Below, in pieces: positions 1 to 9,122 of a stretch of 64,000 nucleotides of DNA; positions within the stretch are counted from its first letter, which is position 1; each line of letters starts with the position of its first letter. The translations under genes were made by a program, and so were the position numbers. The notes below the pieces were generated by a model. That model was not told the origin of the DNA. It searched no databases and saw only the letters and a list, made by a program, of their open reading frames with translations. Source of the stretch: Pseudomonadota bacterium (GTDB lineage Bacteria > Pseudomonadota > Gammaproteobacteria > Xanthomonadales > Xanthomonadaceae); NCBI GenBank assembly GCA_963205495.1, contig CAUJIN010000032.1:33245-97244 (forward strand), read 5' to 3'.

Positions 1-170
1 TTACAACGGTGAACTGGTCAAGTCCGCACCTTTCTTGGGGTGCGCATGACACGGCATATGGAACCTGCACGAAGTTCGACACCGTGTCGGTAAAGCTCAC
101 CGTCACCAACCCGTATGGCTCGTACAGCCAGACCAAGTCCTTTGCCTGCCCGATGGGGCCGATTCCTTGA
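1..170 (+). CDS. C-terminal fragment of a probable secreted Ig/PKD-like domain protein
   Basis: The gene enters from the left edge; codons are in phase from base 3 to the TGA at 168-170. The visible 55 residues contain VSVKLTVTNPYGSYSQ, the typical final strands of an Ig-like or PKD-like beta sandwich, followed by a cysteine and a short Pro-rich tail. Such domains usually sit at the C-terminus of large extracellular proteins. The rest of the protein lies outside the window, so the overall function is unknown. It does not carry the D-G-F-E tail seen on secreted proteins later in the window. Confidence 0.6.
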   Translation, partial: TTVNWSSPHLSWGAHDTAYGTCTKFDTVSVKLTVTNPYGSYSQTKSFACPMGPIP

Positions 171-207
171 GGGGCATCCAAAAGAATATCTGAACAAGTA
201 TTGATGC

Positions 208-257
208 GTCATTCCGGCGAAAGTTGGTCGCTTCCGGCAGGCTTTCGCCGGAATGAC
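208..257. repeat. Palindromic intergenic repeat (REP-like)
   Basis: A perfect 16-bp inverted repeat (GTCATTCCGGCGAAAG at 208-223 and its complement at 242-257) flanks an 18-nt loop. Outside it the word CTGAACAA recurs in inverted form, extending the dyad imperfectly. The ATTCCGGCGAAAG core is a common kind of intergenic repeat in Xanthomonas-like genomes. It lies just after the secreted-protein stop codon and could also end its transcript, although no T run follows. Confidence 0.6.
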
Positions 258-345
258 GATTTGTTCAGCCACTCCCAAGGCATTGAGAGGCGCGCGATTG
301 ACCTGGATCAGGCGGCGGCAGGGCCCGTTGCCCTAGCCTTCGCGC

Positions 346-2298
346 ATGACCTCGCCCTTTGAATCCCCCGACTTCCCTGCCCCCATTCCCGAGGCCGAGC
401 AGCGCACGCTCGATGCCTGCTTCCTCGGCCCCTATGGCGAGAACGACAGCCTGCTCGAACGCCTGGTCGTCGAGTTCCTGCGCGATCACGTGCACTGGCG
501 GCGCAACTTCCATCCGGAAGACCCGCCGGCCATTCCCACGCGCGCTTCGCAGCATCCGGCCTACCAGGCCTTCGAGGCCCGGATGCGCAACGAGCTGCAC
601 CAGCTCTCGGCGGCGCTCAAGCGCTCGGTGCCCTTCCACAGCCCGCGCTACGTCGGCCACATGGTGTCCGACCTCCTGCTTCCCGGCCTTGCAGCGCAGA
701 TCCTCACCCTGCCCTACAACCCCAACAACGTCACCGAGGACGCCGCCCCGGTCACGCTGCGGCTGGAGATGCAGGCCGGCCTGCAGCTGGCTCGAATGCT
801 GGGCTGGCCCGATGATCCCAAGCGCCCGGACTGCGCGATCGGACACCTGACCTCGGGCGGCACCCTGGCCAATTTCCAGTCGCTGCGTCTGGCGCTGGCG
901 CTCAAGGGATTTCCGGTGGCGCTGCGCGCGGCCGGCGTGCCCGATCCGGCGCTTCCGGAGGATGACTGGCAGGCCTTCAACTGCGGCCCCGCGGCCGGGA
1001 TCGAACTGCTCGGCAAATGGCGGCGCTGGCTGGCCGGGCAGTCGCCCGAGGACCGAACGCGCTGGCGCGCGCGCGTGGAAGGCCGGCGCATCGAGCATCT
1101 GGGCCTGCATGCCTTCTTCGAACGTCATCCCACGCTGCGGCCGCCGGTGGTGCTTGCCCCCATCACCGCGCACTATTCCTGGAGCAAGGGCATCAAGATG
1201 ATCGGTCTGGGCCGCGACCAGCTTCGCCTGGTCGCCGCGCGCGGCATGCGCCTGTGTCCGGAGGCGCTGGAGGAGGCGCTGGCGGCCTGCGAGCGCGACC
1301 GCCAGCCGGTGCTGATGGCGGTCGGCGTGCTGGGCACCACCGAGTACGGCACGATCGATCCGATCGCGGCCGTGGTCGATGCGCGCGCGCGTTTCGGCGC
1401 GCGCGGCCTGGGGTTCTCGATCCATGTGGATGCGGCCTGGGGCGGCTACCTGACCACCCTGTTCCGCCATCCCGACGGCCGCCTGCGCACGCTCGACGAG
1501 GTGCGGCAGGATTATCGCCAGTTCCCGATGCCAGAAATCCACGCCGCCTTCGCCGCGCTGGAACGGGTGGATTCGGTCACGATCGACCCGCACAAGCTGG
1601 CCTACCTGCCCTACGGCGCGGGCGCCTTCGTCTGCCGCGATCACCGCGCCATGTCGCTGCTGACCGAACAGGCCGACTACGTGTTCGACAGCGCCGACAG
1701 CGCGGGCGACGCGCTCGACCACCGCCACTTCGGCCAGTTCATCCCGGAAGGCTCCAAACCCGGCGCGATGGCGGCGGCGGTCTACGTCGCGCACCGCGTG
1801 CTGCCGCTCGACCACGCCAACTTCGGCCTCATCCCGCGCCACACGGTGCAGGCCGCCGAAGCGTTCCAGGAACGCGCGGAACGGTTCGCGCGCGAAACGG
1901 CAGACCATGTCCACGCGATCGTCCCCTTTCCGCCGGACAGCAATCTGGTGTGTCTGGCGCTCAATCCCCGCGGCAACCGCGACCTGGCACGCGCCAACGC
2001 CTTCCTCCAGCGCATCCACGCCCGCCTCAACAGCGACCCGGCGCAACCGATCCAGATCAAGCAGTTCTTCGCCTCCACCACCTCGATCCGCCCCGCGGTC
2101 CTGGGGCTTGCGGACATGCACCGCATCCTCGACGCGCTGGGAATCGATCCGGCCACGATGGCCGAGGAAGGCGGCGCGGATCGCCTCTTCATCCTGCGCC
2201 ATACGCTGATGAATCCCTACCTGATCGACCACGAGAACCGCATCAGCTTCATCGACCGCTACTTCCAATACCTGAAGACCTGCGTCGAACATGCGTGA
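346..2298 (+). CDS. PLP-dependent group II decarboxylase, tyrosine-decarboxylase-like
   Basis: Predicted cytoplasmic pyridoxal-phosphate decarboxylase of 650 residues. The N-terminal third contains NPNNVT followed by GHLTSGGTLAN, the pattern of the long bacterial tyrosine decarboxylases. The cofactor site is clear: HVDAAWGGY near residue 361 gives the Asp that contacts the pyridine nitrogen, and DPHKLAY places the Schiff-base lysine near residue 417. The length fits the roughly 620-residue TyrDC group better than the 450-500-residue glutamate or DOPA decarboxylases. The substrate is an inference from this likeness; an aromatic or other amino acid are both possible. The next gene starts 33 bp downstream on the same strand, so the two may be co-transcribed. 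No amino acid/amine antiporter gene is adjacent. Confidence 0.8.
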   Translation: MTSPFESPDFPAPIPEAEQRTLDACFLGPYGENDSLLERLVVEFLRDHVHWRRNFHPEDPPAIPTRASQHPAYQAFEARMRNELHQLSAALKRSVPFHSPRYVGHMVSDLLLPGLAAQILTLPYNPNNVTEDAAPVTLRLEMQAGLQLARMLGWPDDPKRPDCAIGHLTSGGTLANFQSLRLALALKGFPVALRAAGVPDPALPEDDWQAFNCGPAAGIELLGKWRRWLAGQSPEDRTRWRARVEGRRIEHLGLHAFFERHPTLRPPVVLAPITAHYSWSKGIKMIGLGRDQLRLVAARGMRLCPEALEEALAACERDRQPVLMAVGVLGTTEYGTIDPIAAVVDARARFGARGLGFSIHVDAAWGGYLTTLFRHPDGRLRTLDEVRQDYRQFPMPEIHAAFAALERVDSVTIDPHKLAYLPYGAGAFVCRDHRAMSLLTEQADYVFDSADSAGDALDHRHFGQFIPEGSKPGAMAAAVYVAHRVLPLDHANFGLIPRHTVQAAEAFQERAERFARETADHVHAIVPFPPDSNLVCLALNPRGNRDLARANAFLQRIHARLNSDPAQPIQIKQFFASTTSIRPAVLGLADMHRILDALGIDPATMAEEGGADRLFILRHTLMNPYLIDHENRISFIDRYFQYLKTCVEHA

Positions 2299-2331
2299 AG
2301 CCTTGCCCGCAAGCCGTGCGGCCCAGCCGCG

Positions 2332-3723
2332 TTGCCTTGGCGTGAAGCAGTGAGGGCTTCCTTGCCTTCCGGCCCGCCTGCGCCGCTGCAGATCCCGTGG
2401 CACGACCTGCTGCGGCCGGGCTGCCCGTGCTTTCGCCCCAGCGCGCCCTTTTCCACGCGGATGGGCGAGGCGGCGCTGCGCGAAGCGGCGGCCGGGACCA
2501 ACGGCGACCCGATTCCGCGCCCGCTGTCGATTGCGATCCATTTCCCCTGCCGCGCGCGACTGCGCGATGGTGGCTGCGATGCGCGCAGTGAGTCCCTTCT
2601 TGCGCGACTGCGGCGCGAGCTTGCCCTGCTTGGCTCCTGCTTCGACCGCGATCGCCAGGTGGAAGAAATCCATCTTCTCAACCAGCCTCTGGCCCATTTT
2701 TCACCCGAGCAGATCCGCGACCTGCTGGACACCGTGGCGCGGCACTTTTCCTTTGCCGTGACGGGCGCTCCGCTGCGGCTGGTGGAGCTGATTCCCGCGC
2801 CCGACCAGACCGTGAACCTCTCAGCCCTTGCCGCCGCAGGAATCAGCCACGCGGCAGTTTTCGCGGATGCCACCGCGGGCACGGCCAGCGAGCCGCCCGC
2901 TTCGATCCGCGCCGCGGCGACACGGATCGATGACTGCCGCCGGCAGGGCATCGCGCACGTCCACGCGCATCTGGCCGGATGCCGGAACGCCGCGACTCCC
3001 GCCTGCCTTCTGGCGCTGGATGCGATCGTGTCCGCGCGGCCGGACCGCATCACCCTGCACCAGGCGCTGCGCCGCGATTCCTCCGCAGCCGACGCACAGG
3101 AAGCTCCCTGCGTCGCTTCCTGCGCCACGCCCTGCGAGCCTTCCGGTTTGCGCGAGGCGCTGTTTTCACGCCTGCTCCAGTCCGGCTACCAGCATCTTGG
3201 ACTGTGCAGCTTCGCCCTGCCGGGGGATGAGTTGATCCAGGCGCGCCAGCGCAATGCGCTGCACTGCAACCTCCTCGGCTACAGTGCCAGTTCCGACAGC
3301 GATCTGGTGGGCGTTGGCGTGGGTGCCAACAGCCACGTCGGGGCGACGCTGTGCCAGAACCATCGCGATCCGGCCGCGTGGGAAGAGTCCATCGACGCCG
3401 GCCGACTGCCGATCTGGCGCGGCACGCAGCTTTCGCCCGACGACCTGCTGCGCGCCGATGCGGTCCAGCAGCTTGTTTGCCGCGGACAAATCGATTTCGT
3501 GGATCTCGCGCGCGCCCACGACATCGACTTCCAGCGCCGTTTTGCGCACGCCCTGGAGCGGCTGAAGTCCCGGATGGAGGAAGGGCTGGTCCTGCTCACG
3601 CCGCAGGGCGTTTGCGCCACCGCGCTCGGCCAGCAGCGCCTGCACCTGCTGATCGACTGCTTCGACGAGATCGAGGGCCGCAGGATCGAAGCGGCCCCCT
3701 GCCCCCCGCCGCGCGCGCCCTGA
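2332..3723 (+). CDS. HemN-like protein lacking the radical-SAM cluster motif
   Basis: The C-terminal half matches oxygen-independent coproporphyrinogen III oxidase: a QRNALHCNLLGY segment, then SDSDLVGVGVGANSHVG, a LPIWRGTQLSPDD stretch and the helical domain that follows. The N-terminal half is degenerate. Where HemN has HIPFC-x3-C-x2-C this protein reads IHFPCRARLRDGGCD, so the three cluster-binding cysteines are not present in order, and the GGGTP SAM-binding motif is replaced by LLNQP. It is therefore unlikely to be an active radical-SAM enzyme; a haem-binding, scaffolding or vestigial role is speculative. The TTG at 2332 is the longest start; GTG at 2350 is an alternative. It follows the decarboxylase closely and converges with ahpF. 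Confidence 0.7.
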   Translation: MPWREAVRASLPSGPPAPLQIPWHDLLRPGCPCFRPSAPFSTRMGEAALREAAAGTNGDPIPRPLSIAIHFPCRARLRDGGCDARSESLLARLRRELALLGSCFDRDRQVEEIHLLNQPLAHFSPEQIRDLLDTVARHFSFAVTGAPLRLVELIPAPDQTVNLSALAAAGISHAAVFADATAGTASEPPASIRAAATRIDDCRRQGIAHVHAHLAGCRNAATPACLLALDAIVSARPDRITLHQALRRDSSAADAQEAPCVASCATPCEPSGLREALFSRLLQSGYQHLGLCSFALPGDELIQARQRNALHCNLLGYSASSDSDLVGVGVGANSHVGATLCQNHRDPAAWEESIDAGRLPIWRGTQLSPDDLLRADAVQQLVCRGQIDFVDLARAHDIDFQRRFAHALERLKSRMEEGLVLLTPQGVCATALGQQRLHLLIDCFDEIEGRRIEAAPCPPPRAP

Positions 3724-3745
3724 TGCGGCGTCCGCGGACGCGCCG

Positions 3746-5308
3746 TCAGGCCGGCGCGCTGGTGCGGATCAGGTGGTCGAAGGCCGACAGTGCCGCAGTC
3801 GCTCCGCTGCCCATGGCGATGATGATCTGCTTGTAGGGCGAGGTCGTGGCGTCGCCTGCGGCGAACACGCCCGGCACGCTGGTCTGGCCGCGCGCATCGA
3901 CCACGATCTCGCCGAAGCGCGTGCGCTCCACGCCGCTGCCTTCCAGCCAGGCGGTGACCGGCACCAGACCGATCTGGATGAATACGCCGGCGATGTCGAT
4001 CCGGTGTTCGGCTTCGGTGGCGCGATCGACGTAGCTCAGCGCGGTGACGCGGCTGCCGTCGCCGTGGATTTCGGTGGTGCGGGCGTTCTTCACCACGGTG
4101 ACGTTGGGCAGGCTGTGGAGCTTGCGCACCAGCACACCGTCGGCCTTGAGCTCGGGCAGGAACTCGATCACGGTGACGTGTTCGACCACGCCGGCAAGGT
4201 CGATGGCCGCCTCCACGCCAGAGTTGCCGCCGCCGATCACCGCGACCTTCTTGCCCTTGAACAGGGGGCCGTCGCAGTGCGGGCAGTAGGCCACGCCGCG
4301 GGTGCGGTATTCGGCTTCGCCCGGCACGTTGATGTCGCGCCAGCGCGCGCCGGTGGCCAGTACCACGCTCTTGCCCTTGAGAGATGCGCCGTTTTCGAAC
4401 TCGACCGTGATGCCGTCAGGACCGGGTATCAGTTTCTGCGCGCGCAGGCGGTTCATCACGTCCACCTCGTATTCGCGCACATGGGCTTCCAGCGCGCCGG
4501 CCAGCTTCGGGCCGTCGGTTTCCTTCACCGAGATGAAGTTCTCGATGCTGTTGGTATCGAGCACCTGACCACCGAAGCGTTCGGCCGCGATGCCGGTGCG
4601 GATGCCCTTGCGCGCGGCGTAGATCGCCGCCGCGGCGCCCGCCGGACCGCCGCCGATCACCAGCACGTCGAACGGGGCCTTGCCTGCCATCGCCTTCGCG
4701 GCGCGCGCTTCGGCGCCGGTATCGAGCTTGGCGAGGATTTCCTCGATCTCCATGCGGCCCTGGCCGAATCGCTCGCCGTTGAGGAAGATCGTGGGCACGG
4801 TCATCACCTCGCGCGCCTCGACCTCCTCCGGGAAATAGGCTCCGTCGATGGCGACGTGGCGAATCTTCGGGTTGAGCACGCTCATCAGGTTGAGTGCCTG
4901 CACCACGTCCGGGCAGCTCTGGCAGGACTGGGAGAAGTAGGTCTCGAAGCGGAAATCGCCGTCGAGCGCGCGGATCTGCTCGATCACCGATTCTTCCACC
5001 TTGGGCGGATAGCCGCCGGTCTGCAACAAGGCCAGCACCAGCGAGGTGAACTCGTGCCCCATCGGCAGACCGGCAAAGCGCATGTGGATGTCCTGGCCGG
5101 GGCTGGTCAGGGCGAAGGAAGGAACGTGCACGCCTTCATCTGCACGCAGTTCCAGAGTGACCTTGGCCGAGGAAGCCGCGATGTCGTCGAGCAGTGCGCG
5201 CACCTCGCGCGAGGCATCGCCATCATCCAGCGCGGCGACGAGGTGCACCGGACGCACGAGTCGCTCCAGATAGGCGGCAAGCTGGGTCTTCAGACCGTCA
5301 TCCAACAT
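3746..5308 (-). CDS. ahpF: Alkyl hydroperoxide reductase subunit F
   Basis: FAD/NADH-dependent disulfide reductase that recharges the peroxiredoxin AhpC. The 520-residue length is standard. The N-terminal tandem thioredoxin-like region carries CQSC at residues 129-132, the pair that passes electrons to AhpC. The FAD-binding [10 protein letters not shown] motif starts near residue 219, the redox-active CPHC is at 342-345, the NADH-binding [10 protein letters not shown] follows, and the second FAD motif GVFAAGD is near the C-terminus. It lies 149 bp downstream of ahpC on the same strand. Two strong hairpins fill that gap and may lower ahpF expression relative to ahpC. Confidence 0.97.
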   Translation of the reverse strand: MLDDGLKTQLAAYLERLVRPVHLVAALDDGDASREVRALLDDIAASSAKVTLELRADEGVHVPSFALTSPGQDIHMRFAGLPMGHEFTSLVLALLQTGGYPPKVEESVIEQIRALDGDFRFETYFSQSCQSCPDVVQALNLMSVLNPKIRHVAIDGAYFPEEVEAREVMTVPTIFLNGERFGQGRMEIEEILAKLDTGAEARAAKAMAGKAPFDVLVIGGGPAGAAAAIYAARKGIRTGIAAERFGGQVLDTNSIENFISVKETDGPKLAGALEAHVREYEVDVMNRLRAQKLIPGPDGITVEFENGASLKGKSVVLATGARWRDINVPGEAEYRTRGVAYCPHCDGPLFKGKKVAVIGGGNSGVEAAIDLAGVVEHVTVIEFLPELKADGVLVRKLHSLPNVTVVKNARTTEIHGDGSRVTALSYVDRATEAEHRIDIAGVFIQIGLVPVTAWLEGSGVERTRFGEIVVDARGQTSVPGVFAAGDATTSPYKQIIIAMGSGATAALSAFDHLIRTSAPA

Positions 5309-5380
5309 GGTGCATCTCCTTCATTCGGTTGAACGGTGCCCAAGCTTCCCGGTGGACGGGAAACCCGAGGCATTCGCGGA

Positions 5381-5446
5381 AGCAGGTCCGGAGCGCCGCG
5401 CACAGCGATCCGGACCTGCTCCCGCCCCCGTCATTGCGGGGACGGG
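5381..5446 (-). terminator. Two tandem hairpins between ahpC and ahpF
   Basis: The ahpC-ahpF gap holds two adjacent dyads. The first has perfect 12-bp arms (AGCAGGTCCGGA at 5381-5392 and its complement at 5409-5420). The second has 10-bp arms at 5421-5430 and 5437-5446 with a 6-nt loop and one wobble in the minus-strand transcript. Neither is followed by a T run, so they look more like processing or attenuation structures, or repeats, than full intrinsic terminators. Confidence 0.5.
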
Positions 5447-5457
5447 AACAGCGCGGA

Positions 5458-6021
5458 TCAGATCTTGCCGACCAGGTCCAGCGAAGGCGCGATGGTCTTG
5501 GCGCCTTCCTTCCACTTGGCCGGGCACACTTCACCCGGATGCGAGGCGGTGTACTGCGCGGCCTTGAGCTTGCGCAGGGTCTCGCCGACGTCGCGGGCGA
5601 TCTCGTTGGAGTGCACTTCCATGGTCTTGATCACCCCCTCGGGGTTGATCACGAAGGTGCCGCGCAGGGCCAGACCGGCTTCCGGAATGTGCACGCCGAA
5701 CGCATTGGTCAGCTTGTGGGTCGGGTCGCCCACCAGCGGGAACTTCGCCTTGCCCACCGCCGGCGAGGTTTCGTGCCACACCTTGTGCGAGAAATGCGTG
5801 TCGGTGGTTACGATGTAGACCTCGGCACCGGCCTTCTGGAACTCGGCATAGTGCTCGGCCGCGTCTTCCACTTCGGTCGGGCAGTTGAAGGTGAAGGCGG
5901 CCGGCATGAAGATCACGACGGACCACTTGCCCTTCATGCTCTCGTTGCTGACCTTGACGAACTTGCCGTTGTGAAAGGCGTCCGCTTCGAACGACTGAAT
6001 CTGGGTGTTGATGAGGGACAT
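5458..6021 (-). CDS. ahpC: Alkyl hydroperoxide reductase subunit C (2-Cys peroxiredoxin)
   Basis: Reduces hydrogen peroxide, organic peroxides and peroxynitrite in the cytoplasm. At 187 residues it has the exact family length. The peroxidatic cysteine is C47 in FTFNCPTE (most homologues have Val before the Cys), and the resolving cysteine is C166 in GEVCPAKW; the C-terminal extension expected of a typical 2-Cys AhpC is present. ahpF lies downstream. The upstream region has an ATAG-N7-CTAT dyad, which points to OxyR control. Confidence 0.97.
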   Translation of the reverse strand: MSLINTQIQSFEADAFHNGKFVKVSNESMKGKWSVVIFMPAAFTFNCPTEVEDAAEHYAEFQKAGAEVYIVTTDTHFSHKVWHETSPAVGKAKFPLVGDPTHKLTNAFGVHIPEAGLALRGTFVINPEGVIKTMEVHSNEIARDVGETLRKLKAAQYTASHPGEVCPAKWKEGAKTIAPSLDLVGKI

Positions 6022-6111
6022 CGTGTTCTCCTTGGGGCTTGGGTTGGCAGTGACGAAACCGTCGGGCTTCGACCGTGGGCATTCTAGACGCGAACAATCA
6101 ATAGGTAAAAT

Positions 6112-6147
6112 TGATTGTTACAATCATATCGATAGACGATAACTATC
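6112..6147 (-). promoter_or_regulatory. Candidate OxyR operator upstream of ahpC
   Basis: GATAG-N7-CTATC at 6131-6147 matches the OxyR half-element ATAG-N7-CTAT, 110-126 bp before the ahpC start. Next to it, TGATTGT-T-ACAATCA at 6112-6126 is a perfect 15-bp palindrome. The region is AT-rich against a GC-rich background, as expected of a promoter. An oxyR gene is not in the window. The ATAG/CTAT spacing is seen in the sequence; binding is inferred. Confidence 0.55.
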
Positions 6148-6192
6148 TAACTGCCAGCCCACCGCCTCCAACGCGCTGGCTCGCGCATGTCG

Positions 6193-6252
6193 TATAATGC
6201 GCCGCACCATTGAGAGGCCCGCACGCAGACGATCCGAGATCGTCTGCGTTTT
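6193..6252 (+). promoter_or_regulatory. typA promoter -10 box and leader hairpin
   Basis: A perfect TATAAT at 6193-6198 lies 119 bp before the typA ATG; no good -35 box stands out. The leader contains perfect 10-bp arms (CGCAGACGAT at 6224-6233, complement at 6239-6248) around a 5-nt loop, followed at once by TTTT. That arrangement resembles a weak intrinsic terminator placed between promoter and gene, so attenuation of typA is possible. Confidence 0.5.
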
Positions 6253-6316
6253 CGTGTCCCCGAGAAAAGCCCGATTTCGCCGCAGACCCGCGGCATCCGA
6301 CCTGTTGATTTACGCC

Positions 6317-8146
6317 ATGACCATCCAGAACCTTCGCAACATCGCCATCGTCGCCCACGTTGACCACGGCAAGACCACCCTGGTCGACAGCCTCCTCAAG
6401 CAATCGGGCACCCTCAGCGAGCGCACCGTGCTGGCCGAGCGCGTGATGGATTCCAACGACCAGGAAAAAGAGCGCGGCATCACCATCCTGGCAAAGAACA
6501 CCGCGATCAACTGGCGCGGCAACCGCATCAACATCGTCGACACCCCCGGCCACGCCGACTTCGGCGGAGAAGTGGAGCGCGTGCTGTCGATGGTCGACTC
6601 GGTGCTGCTGCTGGTCGATGCGATGGACGGCCCGATGCCGCAGACCCGCTTCGTGACGCAGAAGGCGTTTGCGATGGGCTTCAAGCCGATCGTGGTCATC
6701 AACAAGGTCGATCGCCCCGGCGCGCGTCCGGAATGGGTCGTGGAACAGGTTTGGGATCTGTTCGACCGCCTCGGTGCCACCGCCGAGCAGATGGACTTCC
6801 CGATCATCTACGCCTCCGGCCTCAACGGCTACGCAGGCCTCACCGACGAGGTGCGTTCGGGCGACATGACGCCGCTGTACGAGGCCATCATGCAGCACGT
6901 GCCGGCGCCGCCGGTGGATCCGGCCGGGGCGTTCCAGATGCGCATCAGCCAGCTCGACTACAACAACTTCGTCGGAGTGATCGGCATCGGGCGCATCCAG
7001 CGCGGCACGCTGAAGAAGAACATGCCGGTTGCGGTGATCGACCGCAACGGCAAGAAGCGCCAGGGCAAGGTGCTGCAGGTGCTGGGCTTCATGGGTCTGG
7101 AACGGATCGAGCAGGACAGCGCCGAAGCCGGCGACATCGTGGCCATCTCCGGCATCCAGGAGCTGACCATCTCCGATACGGTCTGCGCGCTCGACACGCC
7201 CGAGGCGTTGCCGGCGCTGATGGTGGACGAACCGACCATCTCGATGACCTTCCAGGTCAACAATTCCCCGTTCGCCGGCAACAAGGAGCTCTCCGGCGGC
7301 AAGTTCCTCACCAGCCGCCAGTTGAAGGACCGCCTGGAACGCGAAACCGTCCACAACGTCGCACTCAAGGTCGAGCAGCTCGAGGACGCCGACAAGTTCC
7401 TCGTTTCCGGTCGTGGCGAACTGCACCTGTCGGTGCTGATCGAGAACATGCGCCGCGAGGGCTTCGAACTCGCCGTTTCGCGCCCGGAAGTGATCATCAA
7501 GGAGATCGACGGCCAGCCGATGGAACCCATCGAACAGCTCGTGGTGGACGTGGAGGAAATCCATCAGGGCGGCGTGATGGAAAAGCTCGGGATCCGCAAG
7601 GGCCAGCTCAAGGGCATGGAGCCGGACGGCAAGGGCCGGGTGCGGCTGGAATACCAGATTCCGGCGCGCGGCCTGATCGGATTCCAGAACGAATTCAAGA
7701 CCCTGACCCAGGGCTCGGGCCTGTTGTTCCATGTCTTTGACCACTACGGACCCAAGGAGCAGGGGCCGATCGCCAAGCGCATCAACGGTGTGATGATCGC
7801 CAATGCCGCGGGCACCACGCCGGCCTATTCGCTCGGCCCGCTGCAGGAGCGCGGCAAGCTGTTCGCGGTGGAGGGCGACAACGTCTACGAGGGCCAGCTC
7901 GTGGGCATCCATTCCAAGGACAACGACCTTACCGTCAACGCCATCAAACCCAAGCCGCTGACCAATATCCGCGCCGCGGGCAAGGACGATACGATCCAGC
8001 TCTCGCCTGCGATCAAGTTTTCGCTGGAGCAGGCGCTGGACTTCATCGACGACGACGAGCTGGTGGAAATCACGCCCAAGGAAATCCGCCTGCGCAAGAA
8101 GCATCTGACGGAAAACGACCGCAAGCGGGCCAGCCGCGCGGCCTGA
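6317..8146 (+). CDS. typA: Translational GTPase TypA/BipA
   Basis: Ribosome-binding GTPase related to EF-G and LepA, with roles in 50S assembly and stress adaptation. The 609 residues begin [20 protein letters not shown], with the G1 loop [19 protein letters not shown] is switch [15 protein letters not shown] is G3 and [10 protein letters not shown] is G4. The C-terminal BipA domain contains [10 protein letters not shown]. This ATG was chosen because the family starts at this motif; an in-frame upstream extension of 40 residues looks non-coding and overlaps the leader hairpin. A kinase gene follows four bases after the stop. Confidence 0.97.
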   Translation: MTIQNLRNIAIVAHVDHGKTTLVDSLLKQSGTLSERTVLAERVMDSNDQEKERGITILAKNTAINWRGNRINIVDTPGHADFGGEVERVLSMVDSVLLLVDAMDGPMPQTRFVTQKAFAMGFKPIVVINKVDRPGARPEWVVEQVWDLFDRLGATAEQMDFPIIYASGLNGYAGLTDEVRSGDMTPLYEAIMQHVPAPPVDPAGAFQMRISQLDYNNFVGVIGIGRIQRGTLKKNMPVAVIDRNGKKRQGKVLQVLGFMGLERIEQDSAEAGDIVAISGIQELTISDTVCALDTPEALPALMVDEPTISMTFQVNNSPFAGNKELSGGKFLTSRQLKDRLERETVHNVALKVEQLEDADKFLVSGRGELHLSVLIENMRREGFELAVSRPEVIIKEIDGQPMEPIEQLVVDVEEIHQGGVMEKLGIRKGQLKGMEPDGKGRVRLEYQIPARGLIGFQNEFKTLTQGSGLLFHVFDHYGPKEQGPIAKRINGVMIANAAGTTPAYSLGPLQERGKLFAVEGDNVYEGQLVGIHSKDNDLTVNAIKPKPLTNIRAAGKDDTIQLSPAIKFSLEQALDFIDDDELVEITPKEIRLRKKHLTENDRKRASRAA

Positions 8147-8150
8147 CGCC

Positions 8151-9122
8151 GTGCCGGGTGAGGCACCCTACGCGCGACTGACGCCCGACGCCGTCGTCGA
8201 CGCGGTCGAATCCCTCGGCATGGCCTGCGACGGGCGACTGCTGGCGCTCAACAGCTACGAGAACCGCGTCTATCGCGTGGGCATCGAGGGCGCGCCGCCG
8301 CTGGTGGCCAAGTTCTACCGCCCGGCGCGCTGGAGCGATGCGGCCATCGAGGAGGAGCACGCCTTCGCGCTGGAACTGGCGCAGGCCGAGCTTTCGGTGG
8401 TCGCGCCGCTTGCGTTCGATGGCCGCACGCTGCTGCGGCACGAGGGATTCCGCTTCGCGCTGTTCCCCTGCCAGGGCGGCCACGCCCCGGAATTGGGCGA
8501 TGCCGACACGCTGCGACAGCTGGGTCGAACCCTCGCACGCCTGCACGTCGTGGGAGCACAGCGTCGCTTCTCGCATCGCCCCGTGCTGGACGTGCGCAGG
8601 TTCGGCCACGAACCGCTGCGCGACCTGCTCGCTTCCGGCCAGGTGCCCGAACCGCTGCGCGAAAACTTCCATCGCCTTGGCGAGGCGCTGCTGCTACGGG
8701 TCGAGCACGCCTTCGCGCAGGCGGCGCCTTTCGCCACCCTGCGCCTGCACGGCGACTGCCACTCCGGCAACATCCTCTGGCGCGAGGGCGTGGCGCACTT
8801 CGTCGATCTGGACGACTGCCTCGCCGGCCCGGCGATCCAGGACCTGTGGATGTTCCTCTCCGGCAGCCGCGAGGAGCAGCGGATGCAGCTCGAACACCTG
8901 CTCGAAGGCTATGCGCAGTTCCGCGATTTCGATTGGAGCGAGCGCCGCCTGATCGAGCCGCTGCGCGCCCTGCGCCTCCTGCACTACCACGCCTGGATCG
9001 CGCGCCGCTGGCACGATCCGGCCTTCCCGCACGCCTTCCCCTGGTTCGCACAGGCCCGGCACTGGGAAGAGGTGCTGCGCCAGATTCAGGAACAGATCGC
9101 GGCGCTGGAATGCGAACCGTGA
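8151..9122 (+). CDS. srkA: Stress response Ser/Thr protein kinase SrkA (YihE-like)
   Basis: APH-fold kinase of the SrkA/YihE family, which in E. coli protects against stress-induced death. The 323-residue length is typical. LNSYENRVYRVG forms the nucleotide loop, VAKFYRP the ATP-binding lysine strand, LHGDCHSGNILW the catalytic loop with its Asp and Asn, and FVDLDDCLAGPAIQDLWM the metal-binding DxD-like region. It uses a GTG start 4 bp after typA. It overlaps the next APH-fold gene by 13 nt, suggesting translational coupling. The usual neighbour dsbA is not present. Confidence 0.9.
   Translation: MPGEAPYARLTPDAVVDAVESLGMACDGRLLALNSYENRVYRVGIEGAPPLVAKFYRPARWSDAAIEEEHAFALELAQAELSVVAPLAFDGRTLLRHEGFRFALFPCQGGHAPELGDADTLRQLGRTLARLHVVGAQRRFSHRPVLDVRRFGHEPLRDLLASGQVPEPLRENFHRLGEALLLRVEHAFAQAAPFATLRLHGDCHSGNILWREGVAHFVDLDDCLAGPAIQDLWMFLSGSREEQRMQLEHLLEGYAQFRDFDWSERRLIEPLRALRLLHYHAWIARRWHDPAFPHAFPWFAQARHWEEVLRQIQEQIAALECEP

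Noticed and set aside
265..2697. Very long open frame (810 codons) on the minus strand opposite the decarboxylase gene
   Set aside because: It is rich in Arg/Ala/Gly with no motif and is the mirror of a GC-biased real gene; the plus strand encodes an obvious PLP enzyme.
3728..3741. Perfect 14-bp palindrome GCGTCCGCGGACGC between the HemN-like gene and ahpF
   Set aside because: It has no loop and no T run, so it cannot be supported as a terminator; it may be chance in 70% GC sequence.
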